This document shows, in pieces, positions 20,223-28,752 of a stretch of DNA of 64,000 nt (the first letter of the stretch is position 1; each line of letters begins with the position of its first letter). The stretch comes from Streptomyces sp. NBC_01591 (GTDB taxonomy: Bacteria > Actinomycetota > Actinomycetes > Streptomycetales > Streptomycetaceae). The stretch lies in contig NZ_CP109327.1 of assembly GCF_035918155.1 (NCBI RefSeq), positions 8,556,001 to 8,620,000 of the forward strand. The letters are read 5' to 3'. Under the pieces are notes generated by a model. That model saw only the letters and a program-made list of their open reading frames with translations. It ran no database searches and was not told where the DNA came from. The translations under genes and the position numbers were made by a program.

Positions 20223-21635
20223 TCATCGAGGTGCCCGCCGCTCGGCCCGGCCGGTGTGCAGATACAGCGCGTGTCCCTGCCCGTCGTCACCGAGGAAGGC
20301 AAGCGGCGCGTGGACCCCGCGCTCCGGCTCGACCGGGATCAAGGTGTCACCGCGCCTGCCGACCAGCTCTGTGCGGTTCGGCGCCTCGTCCAGTTCGGCG
20401 ATGGCTCCCCGGGGAGTGCGCTCCAGCCACAGCCGCCCAGCGGCGTCCCGGCTCACCGTGGTCTCGGCGGTGCTGGACGTGTACGTACCGACGTACCGGG
20501 ACGTCTCCGCAACGGGAGCGCCCACGTCCGGCACCGGCGAGGCGGGCAGACCGACCCCGGCGAGTTCACCGAGGACCCGGCCCGCGATCTCCGTGTACAC
20601 GCGCCGTGACAGGCCGCCGTTGGTGACGATCGCCACCGCGACATCCCGCTCCGGCACCAGGCGCAGGAAAGCCGACTGACCGATGGTGTTCCCGTCGTGT
20701 CCGATGACTGTGCCGCCCGACAGGTCGAAGAGCTCCCAGCCGAGCCCCCAGGCGGCGCCCTGGTCGATGTCGGGCAGCGTGACCTGCGGCCGCTGCATGG
20801 CCTGGACGGTCTCCGGGCCGAGCACGGTCACCCCGTCGGGGCCCCGGCCTCCGGCGAGGTGCATCCGGGCGAAGGCCAGCAGATCGCGCGCACGCATCGC
20901 CATCATCGATCCGGCCGGTGCGTTCGAGCGTGCCAGGGCCCACACCGGCGTCGGCTCGAGCGGCGCCCCCGGCACCGTTTCGATGTGACCCACTGCCGTG
21001 CGGTGGAGGATCGCCTCGTAGGGGTCACTCGCGGTGTGACTCATACCCAGCGGAGTGAACAGGTGTCGCCGGGCGCAGACGTCGAACGGCTCCTCGCGCA
21101 GCACCTCGACGATCCTCCCGAGCACGCAGTACCCGGCGTTGTTGTACGAGAACATCGCGCCAGGCTCGAAGAGCTGCGGCACGTCCCGCAGGACGCCCAG
21201 GTACTTTTCCAGGCAGTCGTCACCCTTGCCGGTGTCGGTGAAGATGTCCCCCTCGAAACCCGCGACGTGACTCAGCAAATGCCGCGTGGTGATCCCTCGC
21301 GTCGCTTCCTCGTCGGCGATCCGGAACTCTGGCAGGACGGCCCGTACGGGAGCGTCCAGATCCAGTCGTCCCTCGTCGGCCAACTGCATGACCAGCGTCG
21401 CGGTCATCACCTTGGTGATCGACCCGATCTGGAAGAGAGAGCCCACCGTGGCGTCGACTCCTGTGGCCGTGCTCAGCACACCGGCCGCGGATTCGACCCA
21501 TTCATCACCGGCTTGGACCGCCACGGCTGCCCCGGGCACCTGGCTCTCGATGAGCAGATCTGGCAACCGGCGGCGCAACCAGGCACCGACCTCCTCCAGC
21601 TTGTTCAGCTGATCCGACCCGTCCAGCTTCTGCAC
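20223..21635 (-). CDS. Serine beta-lactamase-family hydrolase (class C/esterase type)
   Basis: About 470 residues. Catalytic motifs of the class C beta-lactamase/DD-peptidase family are present: SxxK in IGSITKVMTA, YxN in FSYNNAGYCVLG and HxG in VIGHDGNT. A C-terminal beta-barrel domain of about 110 residues follows (YVGTYTSSTAETTV onward), as in the Pab87/lipocalin-type branch. GTG 21635 follows ggagggatgcc and is preferred over a start at 21710. No signal peptide is evident. The family hydrolyses esters, amides or D-amino-acid peptides, and the adjacent M19 dipeptidase suggests the pair processes small peptides. Direct beta-lactam resistance is unlikely. Confidence 0.87.
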   Translation of the reverse strand: MQKLDGSDQLNKLEEVGAWLRRRLPDLLIESQVPGAAVAVQAGDEWVESAAGVLSTATGVDATVGSLFQIGSITKVMTATLVMQLADEGRLDLDAPVRAVLPEFRIADEEATRGITTRHLLSHVAGFEGDIFTDTGKGDDCLEKYLGVLRDVPQLFEPGAMFSYNNAGYCVLGRIVEVLREEPFDVCARRHLFTPLGMSHTASDPYEAILHRTAVGHIETVPGAPLEPTPVWALARSNAPAGSMMAMRARDLLAFARMHLAGGRGPDGVTVLGPETVQAMQRPQVTLPDIDQGAAWGLGWELFDLSGGTVIGHDGNTIGQSAFLRLVPERDVAVAIVTNGGLSRRVYTEIAGRVLGELAGVGLPASPVPDVGAPVAETSRYVGTYTSSTAETTVSRDAAGRLWLERTPRGAIAELDEAPNRTELVGRRGDTLIPVEPERGVHAPLAFLGDDGQGHALYLHTGRAERRAPR

Positions 21636-21788
21636 GGCATCCCTCCCTGCTCGACTGCGCAGGAGCTTAGGACCTGCGGAAACCGCCCTCTTCGTCCACT
21701 CCCACCACATGCGGCCCTTGCGTTGGTGCGACTGGCTGAACCGGGCGGCTCGCCGCTTCGACGGGTGGGGGAGCAGGCTTGGGGCGCT

Positions 21789-22155
21789 GACCCCGGTTTT
21801 TGGACACCGGAGAGACTTGGATCTCGATGGTCCAGGAGAACGGAGTCCCCGTGGGGATGAAGCACTACCCCGCTGAGTTCAAGGCGGCCGCGGTCGCGCT
21901 GTACCGGTCCCGTCCGGGAGCGACGATCAAGTCGGTCGCCGCCGATCTGGGGGTGAACACCGAGACGCTGCGGAAACTGGATCCGGGCCGCCGACGGCGC
22001 CGGTCCAGCGCGCACTTCGCACCTGCGGCGCCGGCGCGGCCTGGTGATGACGCGGCTCAAGGGGAGCTGACCGCAGCGCGGAATCGGATCCGCGAGCTGG
22101 AGGAAGAATGCGACATCCTCCGCAAGGCAGCCCGGTGTTTCGCAGAGGAGACGCG
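21789..22155 (+). pseudogene. IS3-family OrfA remnant
   Basis: Begins near tgaccccggtttttggaca, an IS3-like terminal repeat. It encodes MKHYPAEFKAAAVALYRSR, then SVAADLGVNTETLRK (helix-turn-helix) and ELEEECDILRKAARCFAEET (zipper). The reading frame then passes directly into an unrelated IS1182 transposase, so OrfB is absent. The middle segment (KLDPGRRRRRSS) has lost the usual W-xx-W sequence, consistent with further decay. Confidence 0.8.
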
Positions 22156-22890
22156 CTGGTGGACCGTGAAGATGGCCCGGGCGAGTAATCCGCGTCGCAC
22201 GGCAGCGATGTGGATGCGTGACCGGCTCGACGAGCTGTTCGTGGACGAGGATTTCGCCGACTGGCATCCGGCGGACAGGCGCCCGGGTCTGTCACCGGCC
22301 CGGCTCGCGCTGGTGTCGGTGTTGCAATACACGGAGAATCTGACCGACCGGCAGGCGGCGGAGGCCGTCCGGTGCCGTCTGGAATGGAAGTACTGCCTGG
22401 GCCTGGAGCTGGACGACGCCGGCTTCGACTTCCCGGTGCTGAGCGAGTTCCGTGACCGGCTGGCCGAAGGGGACCGTGCAGACCGGCTGCTGGCTGTGAT
22501 GGTCGAACGTCTTGCGGCTGCGGGCCTGGTCAAACGCCGTGCCCGGGTCCGCACCGACTCGACCCACGTGCTGGCGGCAGTACGCCGGCCCAATTGGGGT
22601 GAACTCGTCGCCGAGACCCTGCGGGCGGCTCGGAAGAGCTCGTTGCGCACGGCGAGGAATGGCTGGCCGGACTCGTCACTGCGGACTGGGGTGACCGCTA
22701 CGACCACCCGGTCCGCTATGACCGGCTTCCCCGGGGAGGTGACGCCCTGAGGTTCCCCCGCATCTCGGGGGAACCTCATTCCCACGCAAGGCCTGCCGCG
22801 AATGCGTCGACCGGCTCAAATGCACCGGCAACAAGGCATGGACGAGCAGGCTCATGAAAGCGCGAGCTAAATGAGGCTCGGACCTGTCCG
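22155..22890 (+). pseudogene. IS1182-family transposase remnant fused in frame
   Basis: From about 22160 the frame reads TAAMWMRDRLDELFVDEDFADWHP, LTDRQAAEAVRCRLEWKY and DFPVLSEFRDRLAEGDRADR. This is the DUF772-type N-terminus of IS1182 transposases, and RTDSTHVLAAVRR holds the first catalytic Asp. A frameshift near 22640 moves the continuation (HGEEWLAGLVTADWGDRYDH) to another frame. After a deletion, KACRECVDRLKCTGN near 22790-22840 marks the cysteine-rich C-terminal part. The DDE core is gone. Confidence 0.8.
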
Positions 22891-22940
22891 TTGAGATCCA
22901 CTTGCAGCGGGCTCTGCATCAACGTCATCGAGTGGTGTGG

Positions 22941-23594
22941 TCAGGTTCCCAGGTCGGCGTCTCGTGCCAGCAGTGCGGCCTGCACTCGGTTCTGGCAGTC
23001 CAGCTTGGTCAGGATCCGGCTCACGTATGATTTGACCGTGGCCTCGCTCATATGGATCCGCTGACCGGCGTCCGCGTTGGACAGGCCCTCACCCAGCAGC
23101 GCCAGGACCTCCAGCTCGCGGTTGGTCAGCGCGTCCAGCCGGCGGCGGGCCTGCTCGGCACGGTGAGCGCTCTGGCTGGACGCCAACGAGTCCACGACAC
23201 GGCGGGTGGCACCCGGCGACAGGTACGCGTCTCCGGCCGCGGCAGCCCGGACCGCGCGCATGAGTTCCGCGGGCGCCGAGTCCTTGAGCAGAAAGCCCAC
23301 GCTGCCCCCGGTCAGGGCGCGCAGTACGTTCTGCTGTTCCCCGAAGGTTGTCAGGATCAGCACCCGCGTGTCAGGCACGGTCCGGTGCAGCTCGGCCAGG
23401 GCCGTCAGTCCGTCCATGACCGGCATCTGGATGTCGAGCAGCACGACGTCCACGCGGCGGGTCTGGGCCAGTTCGACCGCCTCTCGGCCGTTCACCGCCT
23501 CGGCGACGACTTCGATGTCGTCGGCGGAGGAGAGAATCATCCTGACGCCTGCCCGGATGAGCGGCTCGTCATCCGTGACGAGAACCCTGATCAT
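22941..23594 (-). CDS. NarL/FixJ-type response regulator
   Basis: A 217-residue two-component regulator. The receiver domain (about 1-120) has the acidic pocket DDE at 8-10, phospho-acceptor Asp54 in LLDIQMP, the switch Thr in ILTTF and Lys in LLKDS. A LuxR-type helix-turn-helix at about 150-215 contains LTNRELEVLALLGEGLSN and ATVKSYVSRILTKL. It is encoded 74 bp downstream of the histidine kinase gene on the same strand, so it is the cognate partner. Streptomyces has many such pairs controlling envelope stress or secondary metabolism; the target here is unknown. Confidence 0.93.
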   Translation of the reverse strand: MIRVLVTDDEPLIRAGVRMILSSADDIEVVAEAVNGREAVELAQTRRVDVVLLDIQMPVMDGLTALAELHRTVPDTRVLILTTFGEQQNVLRALTGGSVGFLLKDSAPAELMRAVRAAAAGDAYLSPGATRRVVDSLASSQSAHRAEQARRRLDALTNRELEVLALLGEGLSNADAGQRIHMSEATVKSYVSRILTKLDCQNRVQAALLARDADLGT

Positions 23595-23668
23595 GACTCC
23601 CCTGCGTGGTCCTTGAGTGTCTACCTGCGGTCACTCGCCATCATCCCTGATCGAGCGCCCGATACTCC

Positions 23669-25492
23669 TCAGTTCCTCACCTCGAAGGACTTCTTCTCGG
23701 TCAACTTGCCGTCCTTGAAGCAGAACCGGAAGACCGGCTCCATGTCCGGATTGTTGCTGGACTCCGTGGAAGTCAGGCTGAGGCACTTCGCGCCCTTGGG
23801 CACGGGCGGCGCACCCATTTCCAGGCCGTCGGTCAGGAAGGGGTCCTCCTTGGGCAACTGCTTGCGGATCTCTGCCTCGGACTGGCCCACCTTCACCGCG
23901 TCGTACTGCTTCGGCTCGATCCTGGCCTTTTCCGCCTTGTCCAGGAGGACGTATCCCCCGACGCCGACGGCGGCGATCACCAGCAGCAGAGGGATCAGTA
24001 CCGCCATCCCGCAGCCGATGGCCACGCCGCTTCCGTTCTTCCTGCTCATTGCCTTGGCCAGCTCCTTCAGACCGTTCCCGTTCATGACAGGACCACCCTC
24101 GTCCAAGGAGTCCCCCGGGGTCTGCTGCCAAAAGGCGCCTGTTGGATCAACGAACGTCGTCGCCACGTTGCCGGGCGCGGGGCTCGGGACACCGGCTTCC
24201 GGCGATGTGTACGGCAGCACGCCCGCCAGCCGGAAGCCGCCGTCCGCCGTCGGGCCCGCGTGCGCCATGCCCCCGATGAGCCGGGTCCGCTCACCGAGCC
24301 CGGTCAGCCCCTGGCCGCCGCTCACCATGCCCCGGCCGTTGTCCGTCGTCCCGGTTGCGGGTCCGTTGGCGACCTCCACGACCAGCGAGTCCGGCTCATA
24401 CCGCAGCTCGACGGTGATCGGGGCGCCCGGGGCGTGCTTGTGGGCGTTGGTCAGGCCTTCCTGGACGATGCGGTACGCCGCGTGATCGGCGGTCGGGGGG
24501 AGCGGGCACGGCTCGCCGGAGTGCCGCAGCTCCACGGCCGCGCCCGCGCTCCGGGACGTTCCTACGAGGCCCTCGATGCCCGCCACCCCGCGCGACAGCG
24601 CCGTGGTGTCCTCCGCCGCCGCAGCCGCGACGCCTGGGGCGGTGTGGTCCTCGTGTGGGGCCTCCGTGCTGTCCCGCATCACCTGTACCACCTCGCGCAG
24701 CTCGTGCATCGCGGCCACCGACGCCTCACGCAGCACCCCCACTGCCTCCCGCTGCCGTCCGGTCAGCTCGCGGTCCACCTCCAGCGCGCCCGCGTGCACC
24801 GAGATGAGCACCAGCTGATGGCCGAGGCTGTCGTGCATGTCCTGCGCAATGCGCTGACGCTCCCGCGCCCGGGCCTGTCCGGCGATCATTGCGCGCTCGC
24901 GTTGCTGCTGGGCGTCGTACTCCCGGAGCGTGTCGGTCAGCGTATGGTGCTGCGACCGGTAGCGGCCGGCTAGGCCGGGCGCTATGACCGCGACCAGCGG
25001 CCACAGGACGTCGAAGACCAAGCGGGGGAGTGAGAGGTGAGGCAGCGCCTGCACGACTGCCAGGCCGAGGTTGAGGACGTATGCGAGGGCGAAGGTGCCG
25101 ACGGCCTTGCCGACCCCGTCGATCCGCCGCCCCGCCGACCAGGCGGCGACAAGGACCAACGGAGCGAGACCGCCGAACAGGACAGAGCCGACGGCGGTCA
25201 CCAGCAGTACGGTCGCGGGCAGCGTTCGGCGCAAAAGTGACAGCCCCGCGATCGCCAGCCCGGCGGCAGCGATCCGTACGGTGCCGCCGTGGTCCAGGGC
25301 CGCGAGACCTGCTCCCAGCAGCCCGAACGCTACGCTCAGCAGCGATTCGCCCACGATACGCCAGGGAGACCACATTCCGGGAGCCAAGAGAGCCCTGCCC
25401 GGGGCAGCCAGCCGCGGGGTCGCCGAACGCAGCCTCGCCGCCAGTGCCTGGCGAGCCGATGCTTTAAGGGCCGTAGATTCCACACGAGTCAC
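23669..25492 (-). CDS. Histidine kinase with extra C-terminal membrane domain
   Basis: A 607-residue HisKA_3/NarX-type sensor kinase. Four to five N-terminal membrane segments (about 45-170) precede a dimerisation helix with phospho-acceptor His220 (RERQRIAQDMHDSLGHQ). The HATPase_c domain (N box EGLTNAHKHA, G box DNGRGMV, GLTGLGERTRLIGG) ends near residue 430. Unlike most family members, the protein continues with a Pro/Gly linker and one membrane helix (about 489-515, IGCGMAVLIPLLLVIAAVG). An approximately 90-residue extracytoplasmic domain with two cysteines (AKCLSL, FRFCFKDG) follows. That domain could sense an envelope signal. The GTG start is the first in frame. The kinase and its regulator form a two-gene operon. 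Confidence 0.9.
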   Translation of the reverse strand: MTRVESTALKASARQALAARLRSATPRLAAPGRALLAPGMWSPWRIVGESLLSVAFGLLGAGLAALDHGGTVRIAAAGLAIAGLSLLRRTLPATVLLVTAVGSVLFGGLAPLVLVAAWSAGRRIDGVGKAVGTFALAYVLNLGLAVVQALPHLSLPRLVFDVLWPLVAVIAPGLAGRYRSQHHTLTDTLREYDAQQQRERAMIAGQARARERQRIAQDMHDSLGHQLVLISVHAGALEVDRELTGRQREAVGVLREASVAAMHELREVVQVMRDSTEAPHEDHTAPGVAAAAAEDTTALSRGVAGIEGLVGTSRSAGAAVELRHSGEPCPLPPTADHAAYRIVQEGLTNAHKHAPGAPITVELRYEPDSLVVEVANGPATGTTDNGRGMVSGGQGLTGLGERTRLIGGMAHAGPTADGGFRLAGVLPYTSPEAGVPSPAPGNVATTFVDPTGAFWQQTPGDSLDEGGPVMNGNGLKELAKAMSRKNGSGVAIGCGMAVLIPLLLVIAAVGVGGYVLLDKAEKARIEPKQYDAVKVGQSEAEIRKQLPKEDPFLTDGLEMGAPPVPKGAKCLSLTSTESSNNPDMEPVFRFCFKDGKLTEKKSFEVRN

Positions 25493-25554
25493 CCGGCCAC
25501 GTTAAGACCCTCTCCACCCGCTCCGCGTCGGCCATTGGTCGCGACGGCCAACGA

Positions 25555-25787
25555 CGAAAGTCCAACCTGGCGCGGCGGCCCGGCATCCATCGGCCACCGA
25601 CAAGACCCCGGCCGCAGCAGAGCGCCGACGGGCTCGCCGGACCCTGCCCGGCCGTGGTCGACGAACGCGAACAGCGGGTGATGGTCGAAGGCCTTCCGAC
25701 AGGTCGCAGCCGCGTGTTCCTTCTGCGAGTGCGCGAGGACCAGGACCCCGTCGATGTCGAGCCGTGGCCCTCCCGCACCCCGACGGA
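25555..25787 (-). pseudogene. IS1380-family transposase remnant
   Basis: On the minus strand one frame reads DIDGVLVLAHSQKEHAAAT, then FDHHPLFAFVDHGRAGSGEP and VGALLRPGS. This block, containing the first catalytic Asp, is highly characteristic of Streptomyces IS1380 transposases. Only about 75 codons remain, and the reading breaks on both sides. The fragment abuts the MITE. Confidence 0.75.
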
Positions 25788-25957
25788 CTAGGGCCTGTCC
25801 GGCGGATCATGGCCGGGGTCGCGGCGTCTGGCACGGCACCTCGCGGCGTTGCCGAAACGTCCGAATAGCTCCGCTATTAAGACGCTCCGGCGCTTTGCGA
25901 TGCACCGCACCAGACGCCGCGCCCTGTCCGACCCTGATCCGCCGGACAGGCCCTAGT
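25788..25957. mobile_element. MITE, 170 bp with near-perfect terminal inverted repeats
   Basis: About 22 bp of terminal inverted repeat (outer end gggcctgtccggcggatca, mirrored by tgatccgccggacaggccc) bounded by TA on each side, as expected for IS630/Tc1-type insertion. The interior is itself largely self-complementary: gcggcgtctgg near 25817 mirrors ccagacgccgc near 25909. A central hairpin, cgtccgaatagctccgctattaagacg in two half-arms, completes it. It has no coding capacity. The non-autonomous element could be mobilised by an IS630 transposase, and an IS630 tail lies 240 bp away. Confidence 0.8.
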
Positions 25958-25963
25958 CTCTGC

Positions 25964-26188
25964 CCTGGCCCGCGCCGGAATGGAGCGTGCGGGACAGGCC
26001 CCCGTCCCCGTGACGGGAGGCAGTACGGCCGGGGCCGCCCCCTTCCGGCGCTGCCCTTCCCACTTCGCGTCCTGCGTCTGCTTCACCGGCCGCTCCTTCT
26101 CCCCGGCCGCCCAGGTCCCGAGGGTGTTCTCCACAAGCCACTGCTGTACGGGCAGGAGCTGTCTCCACCCGAACCGCTGCGCACTCAC
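25964..26188 (-). pseudogene. Helicase-associated-domain fragment
   Basis: The minus-strand frame gives QRFGWRQLLPVQQWLVENTLG followed by KERPVKQTQDAKWEGQRRKG. This is the same block as in the decayed helicase at 54.7-56.1 kb (QRLGWEQLLPAQQWLLEN, ERPVKRTQDDKW). It belongs to the C-terminal helicase-associated repeats of an actinobacterial DEAD-type helicase. It runs into the MITE, which may have interrupted it. Confidence 0.6.
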
Positions 26189-26192
26189 CCAC

Positions 26193-26325
26193 TGCCCGAG
26201 GCCTCGCCGCCGCGAACCTCGACCAGCTCGCCGCCGCCGTGAAACGCAGTCTCCAGAAGGCCCAGTACCGACCGCACCTCATCGACGGCTGCCTCATGGG
26301 CACCGGCCTGACCCTGACCAGCTGA
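26193..26325 (+). pseudogene. IS630-family transposase C-terminal remnant
   Basis: The plus frame ends GLAAANLDQLAAAVKRSLQK, AQYRPHLIDGCLMGTGLTLTS and TGA at 26323-26325. This is a conserved tail of Streptomyces IS630-type transposases. Nothing of the catalytic domain is present. Confidence 0.65.
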
Positions 26326-26556
26326 CACGATCAGGCCGACATCACACATTCAAGTTCAGTAGCCTGCACAACATCCCGCAGGCGGGATGGTTCTTCCGGA
26401 TGTTGCCTGTTTCTTCCCTGGACGCCAACGGTCGGGGCACGGCGCCGGTTCCTCGCGGATTGCGCTTCCGCCACGGGTTCAGGCAGCGAGATCTACTTTC
26501 AGGAACTCCCGGGCCGTCAGGCCGTGCTGTACCGCTCCCAGGTTCACCAACTGCGC

Positions 26557-26655
26557 GGTCAGGAGGACGTGCTCGGTGAATACGACAAGGACCGTCCCAC
26601 CTGTTCGTCAGCGGACATCAGGGGAGGCCGCGCGATGTCGATCTCATCAGCTGCG
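26557..26655 (+). repeat. ~98-bp direct repeat, copy 1
   Basis: Near-identical to 26955-27056 at an offset of 398 bp. The shared core runs from gctcggtgaatacgacaagg to gcgcgatgtcgatctcatcag with about three differences. Both copies encode the LGEYDKDRPT block of the transfer gene. Confidence 0.85.
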
Positions 26656-26954
26656 CAAGCCACTGGACACCTGCCTGCCTCCGCGGTGCTGATCGGCCTC
26701 GGCACCGACGGGCAGACGGTCTCCGTCAACTTGGACGCCGCCGCGCACATCCTGGTCTGCACGAGCAGTGGCGGCGGCAGCTCGACGATCCTGCGCACCC
26801 TCGCCGCCCAGTTCCTGCGCCACGGTGCCCATGCCCTGGTCCTCGACACCAAGCGGATCTCCCACCTGTGGGCGCGTCGCGACGGTGACGTACCGTCCCG
26901 ACGACGGCGACATCCACCACGCTGGCCGGCCTCGCGACCGAGCTCCGACTGTGC

Positions 26955-27056
26955 GGCCAGTAGGACATGCTCGGTGAATACGACAAGGACCGTCCCACCT
27001 GCTCGTCAGCGGACAGCAGGGGAGGCCGCGCGATGTCGATCTCATCAGCCTGCGCC
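26955..27056 (+). repeat. ~98-bp direct repeat, copy 2
   Basis: Second copy of the repeat. It lies where the block is expected after the GLATELR motif of the transfer protein, so this copy is probably in its original position and copy 1 is the duplicate. Confidence 0.85.
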
Positions 27057-27447
27057 CCAATGGAACTGGCCAGCGCCCGCACCGTGGCTGCATTGAGAGG
27101 AACCGGCTCTTCTCCGGGCGGTGCACGAGATCCTGTTAGCGGGCCGCCAGGCCTGCATCCACGTCTCGCCGTCCTGCTCGGGACGGCGGAACAGACCGCC
27201 CCGCGCTGCTACCTGCACGTCCCGCGCAACTTCTCCGACGACGACGCGCAGATACGCGTCGACCTACCAAGCGGATCATTCGGCGTCGCGTGGGGCTGGC
27301 CGGAGTGGAACACGAACGACCCCGAGGGTGAGGACGTCCACGCCGCCTTCATCGGCCAGCTGTCCGGCACCTACGTCATCAACCGGCTCACCCGGCATCT
27401 GTCCGTCCTGCACATCGCCTGGCTCGGCCGACCCATCCGACGAACAA

Positions 27448-27475
27448 CGCCTCGCCCCGGCACCGGGGCGAGGCG
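27448..27475 (-). terminator. Hairpin terminator of ABM gene
   Basis: A perfect 13-bp stem (cgcctcgccccgg with ccggggcgaggcg) and a 2-nt loop, starting 8 bp beyond the stop of the minus-strand monooxygenase gene. It could terminate transcription from either side. Confidence 0.8.
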
Positions 27476-27482
27476 CTCGCGT

Positions 27483-27812
27483 CTACGCGCTTTTCGGCGC
27501 CGCTTGCTGCACGACCTCGAAGGACCACAGGGCGGACCCGCTCGCCGCCGGCCTGGGGCGCTCGCTGCTCTCCGCGTCACCGCTCTGGTGTGCTGTCTTC
27601 ATGGGGCCCTCCATCCAGGCTTGGAAGGACTTTTCGTCGCGCCACCGCGTGTAGACGAGGTAGTTATTGGTCCCTTCGACGGGGCGGAGGAGTTCGAACC
27701 ACTCGAACCCGTCGGAGTTCTCCACGGCATGGGCACGGGAGGCGAAGCGCTTCTCCAGCGTCTCCCGCTGATCGGCGGGGACGGTCAGTACGTTGATCTT
27801 GACTACGCTCAT
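27483..27812 (-). CDS. ABM-domain (antibiotic biosynthesis monooxygenase) protein
   Basis: A 109-residue single ABM ferredoxin-like domain. MSVVKINVLTVPADQ begins strand 1, then RFASRAHAVENSDGFEWFEL and YTRWRDEKSFQAWM carry the conserved helix and W-x-x-x-xF-xW core. ATG 27812 is chosen because aggatgagg lies just upstream; an upstream in-frame extension has no family similarity. Members are cofactor-free monooxygenases or haem-degrading enzymes. Some actinobacterial members of about this length act as MhuD/IsdG-like haem oxygenases, but I cannot distinguish these from sequence alone. It is one of the few intact genes in a field of IS relics, with its own terminator. Confidence 0.85.
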   Translation of the reverse strand: MSVVKINVLTVPADQRETLEKRFASRAHAVENSDGFEWFELLRPVEGTNNYLVYTRWRDEKSFQAWMEGPMKTAHQSGDAESSERPRPAASGSALWSFEVVQQAAPKSA

Positions 27813-27899
27813 GACCTCATCCTGCCGTACGGCGATCCGCAGGATGAGGAACGGCTCGTGCATGACGCGGTTCCGCGGGGCGCGGGGCACGCGACGGCG

Positions 27900-28305
27900 C
27901 CCGCCCGGCTACGCCGCCCAGTCGAGCCCGAGGGCGGCCAGCTGTTGGAGCTTGTCGGCGGCGAGCTTGCCGCGCCTCGACTTTGTGTTCGACAGGAACA
28001 CACCGAGCTTCACGGCGTGCTCTTGGCCGTCGACGACAACGGTCTCTACATGGGCCCTGGGGACGGTCAGAGAGCCCGGTACGCGCCTCGTACTGCGCCA
28101 AGGGGCCGCCACGCCCCGCTCGAAGGCGCTCACGGGGGCCGAGGACGGCTTCGCGGGCATCTCCGGCTCCGGGGCCAGCGGCACGATACCGAGCTGCTCC
28201 AGGCGCTTGCGCTGCCCATCCGTCAGTGGCCTGCCAGACCTCCGGCTTCCGCTGCTTGGCCAGCCACATCCCGACGTTCATCCCGTGGATCGTGAACCCG
28301 GGCAA
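27900..28305 (-). pseudogene. Helicase-associated-domain fragment, frameshifted
   Basis: GFTIHGMNVGMWLAKQRKPEVW, then PLAPEPEMPAKPSSAPVSAFERG, then LTVPRAHVETVVVDGQEH and AVKLGVFLSNTKSRRGKL occur in two frames on the minus strand. They form one helicase-associated repeat plus linker, ending LAALGLDWAA. At least two indels break it. It is related to the other helicase-associated relics at 26.0, 54.7-56.1 and 57.0 kb. Confidence 0.65.
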
Positions 28306-28371
28306 GACCTACGCCTGGCCCTCTTCGTCGGCCACCAGCTCGCGCAGCGCGGCGAAGTGCCGCTGCCACTC

Positions 28372-28566
28372 CGCCGGCGCTGGCGCGAGACCGGGTTGAT
28401 CGCCGAGTTCCACGACCGGCTGCGGGGCCGGGTCCGGGAGGCTGCCGGGCGGGAGGCGGAGCCGAGTGCGGCGGTCATCGACTCGCAGCCGGTGAAGGCC
28501 GACGCGGTCGTCTGCTCCGGCAGCCGGGGCTATGACGGCGGCAAGAAGACATTCGATGCGAAGAAC
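28372..28566 (+). pseudogene. IS5-family transposase fragment
   Basis: The plus frame reads RRWRETGLIAEFHDRLRGRV, then EPSAAVIDSQPVKADAVVC and SRGYDGGKK. It covers the IDSQ-VKA first catalytic Asp and DGGKK of IS5-family transposases. Upstream codons are partly out of frame, and downstream sequence is replaced by an IS110 tail on the other strand. Confidence 0.75.
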
Positions 28567-28569
28567 GTG

Positions 28570-28752
28570 TCAAACAGCGAGCGTAAGACGGGGTTCTCGC
28601 GAGGTTGGAAAGGCCACAGCCTCGTTGAACGGGACGCGGTGAGACAGGCAGTGGTGAAGGCAGCCGATCACCCGGTTGAAGAGGTTTCTCTGGGCAGCCG
28701 TGTGACGGTCTCCGGCCTCACGTCGGCGGTCGTAGTGAGCCCGCGCTCCGGC
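28570..28752 (-). pseudogene. IS110-family transposase C-terminal remnant
   Basis: The minus frame reads GARAHYDRRREAGDRHTAAQ, NLFNRVIGCLHHCLSHRVPF, NEAVAF, and terminates at TGA 28570-28572. The RAHYDRRR, GDRH-AA-RNLFNR, LHHCL signature is the C-terminus of IS110/IS116-type transposases. Confidence 0.8.

Larger units (their letters stand above)
26500..27320 (+). pseudogene. Scrambled FtsK/TraB-like plasmid transfer gene
   Basis: Blocks of an FtsK/SpoIIIE-type DNA-transfer protein occur out of order. LRGQEDVLGEYDKDRPT comes first. Then VLIGLGTDGQTVSVNLDAAA, HILVCTSSGGGSSTILRTLA (Walker A with Ser instead of Lys) and GAHALVLDTKRISHLWARR follow. LGEYDKDRPT then comes again, followed by EILLAGRQACIHV, and finally an N-terminal block CYLHVPRNFSDDDAQIRVDLP. 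In intact proteins the CYLHVPRNF block precedes Walker A. The duplication and permutation, frameshifts and lost Walker lysine show it is dead. Such proteins move double-stranded plasmid or AICE DNA between mycelia, so this is a relic of that transfer system. Confidence 0.7.
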
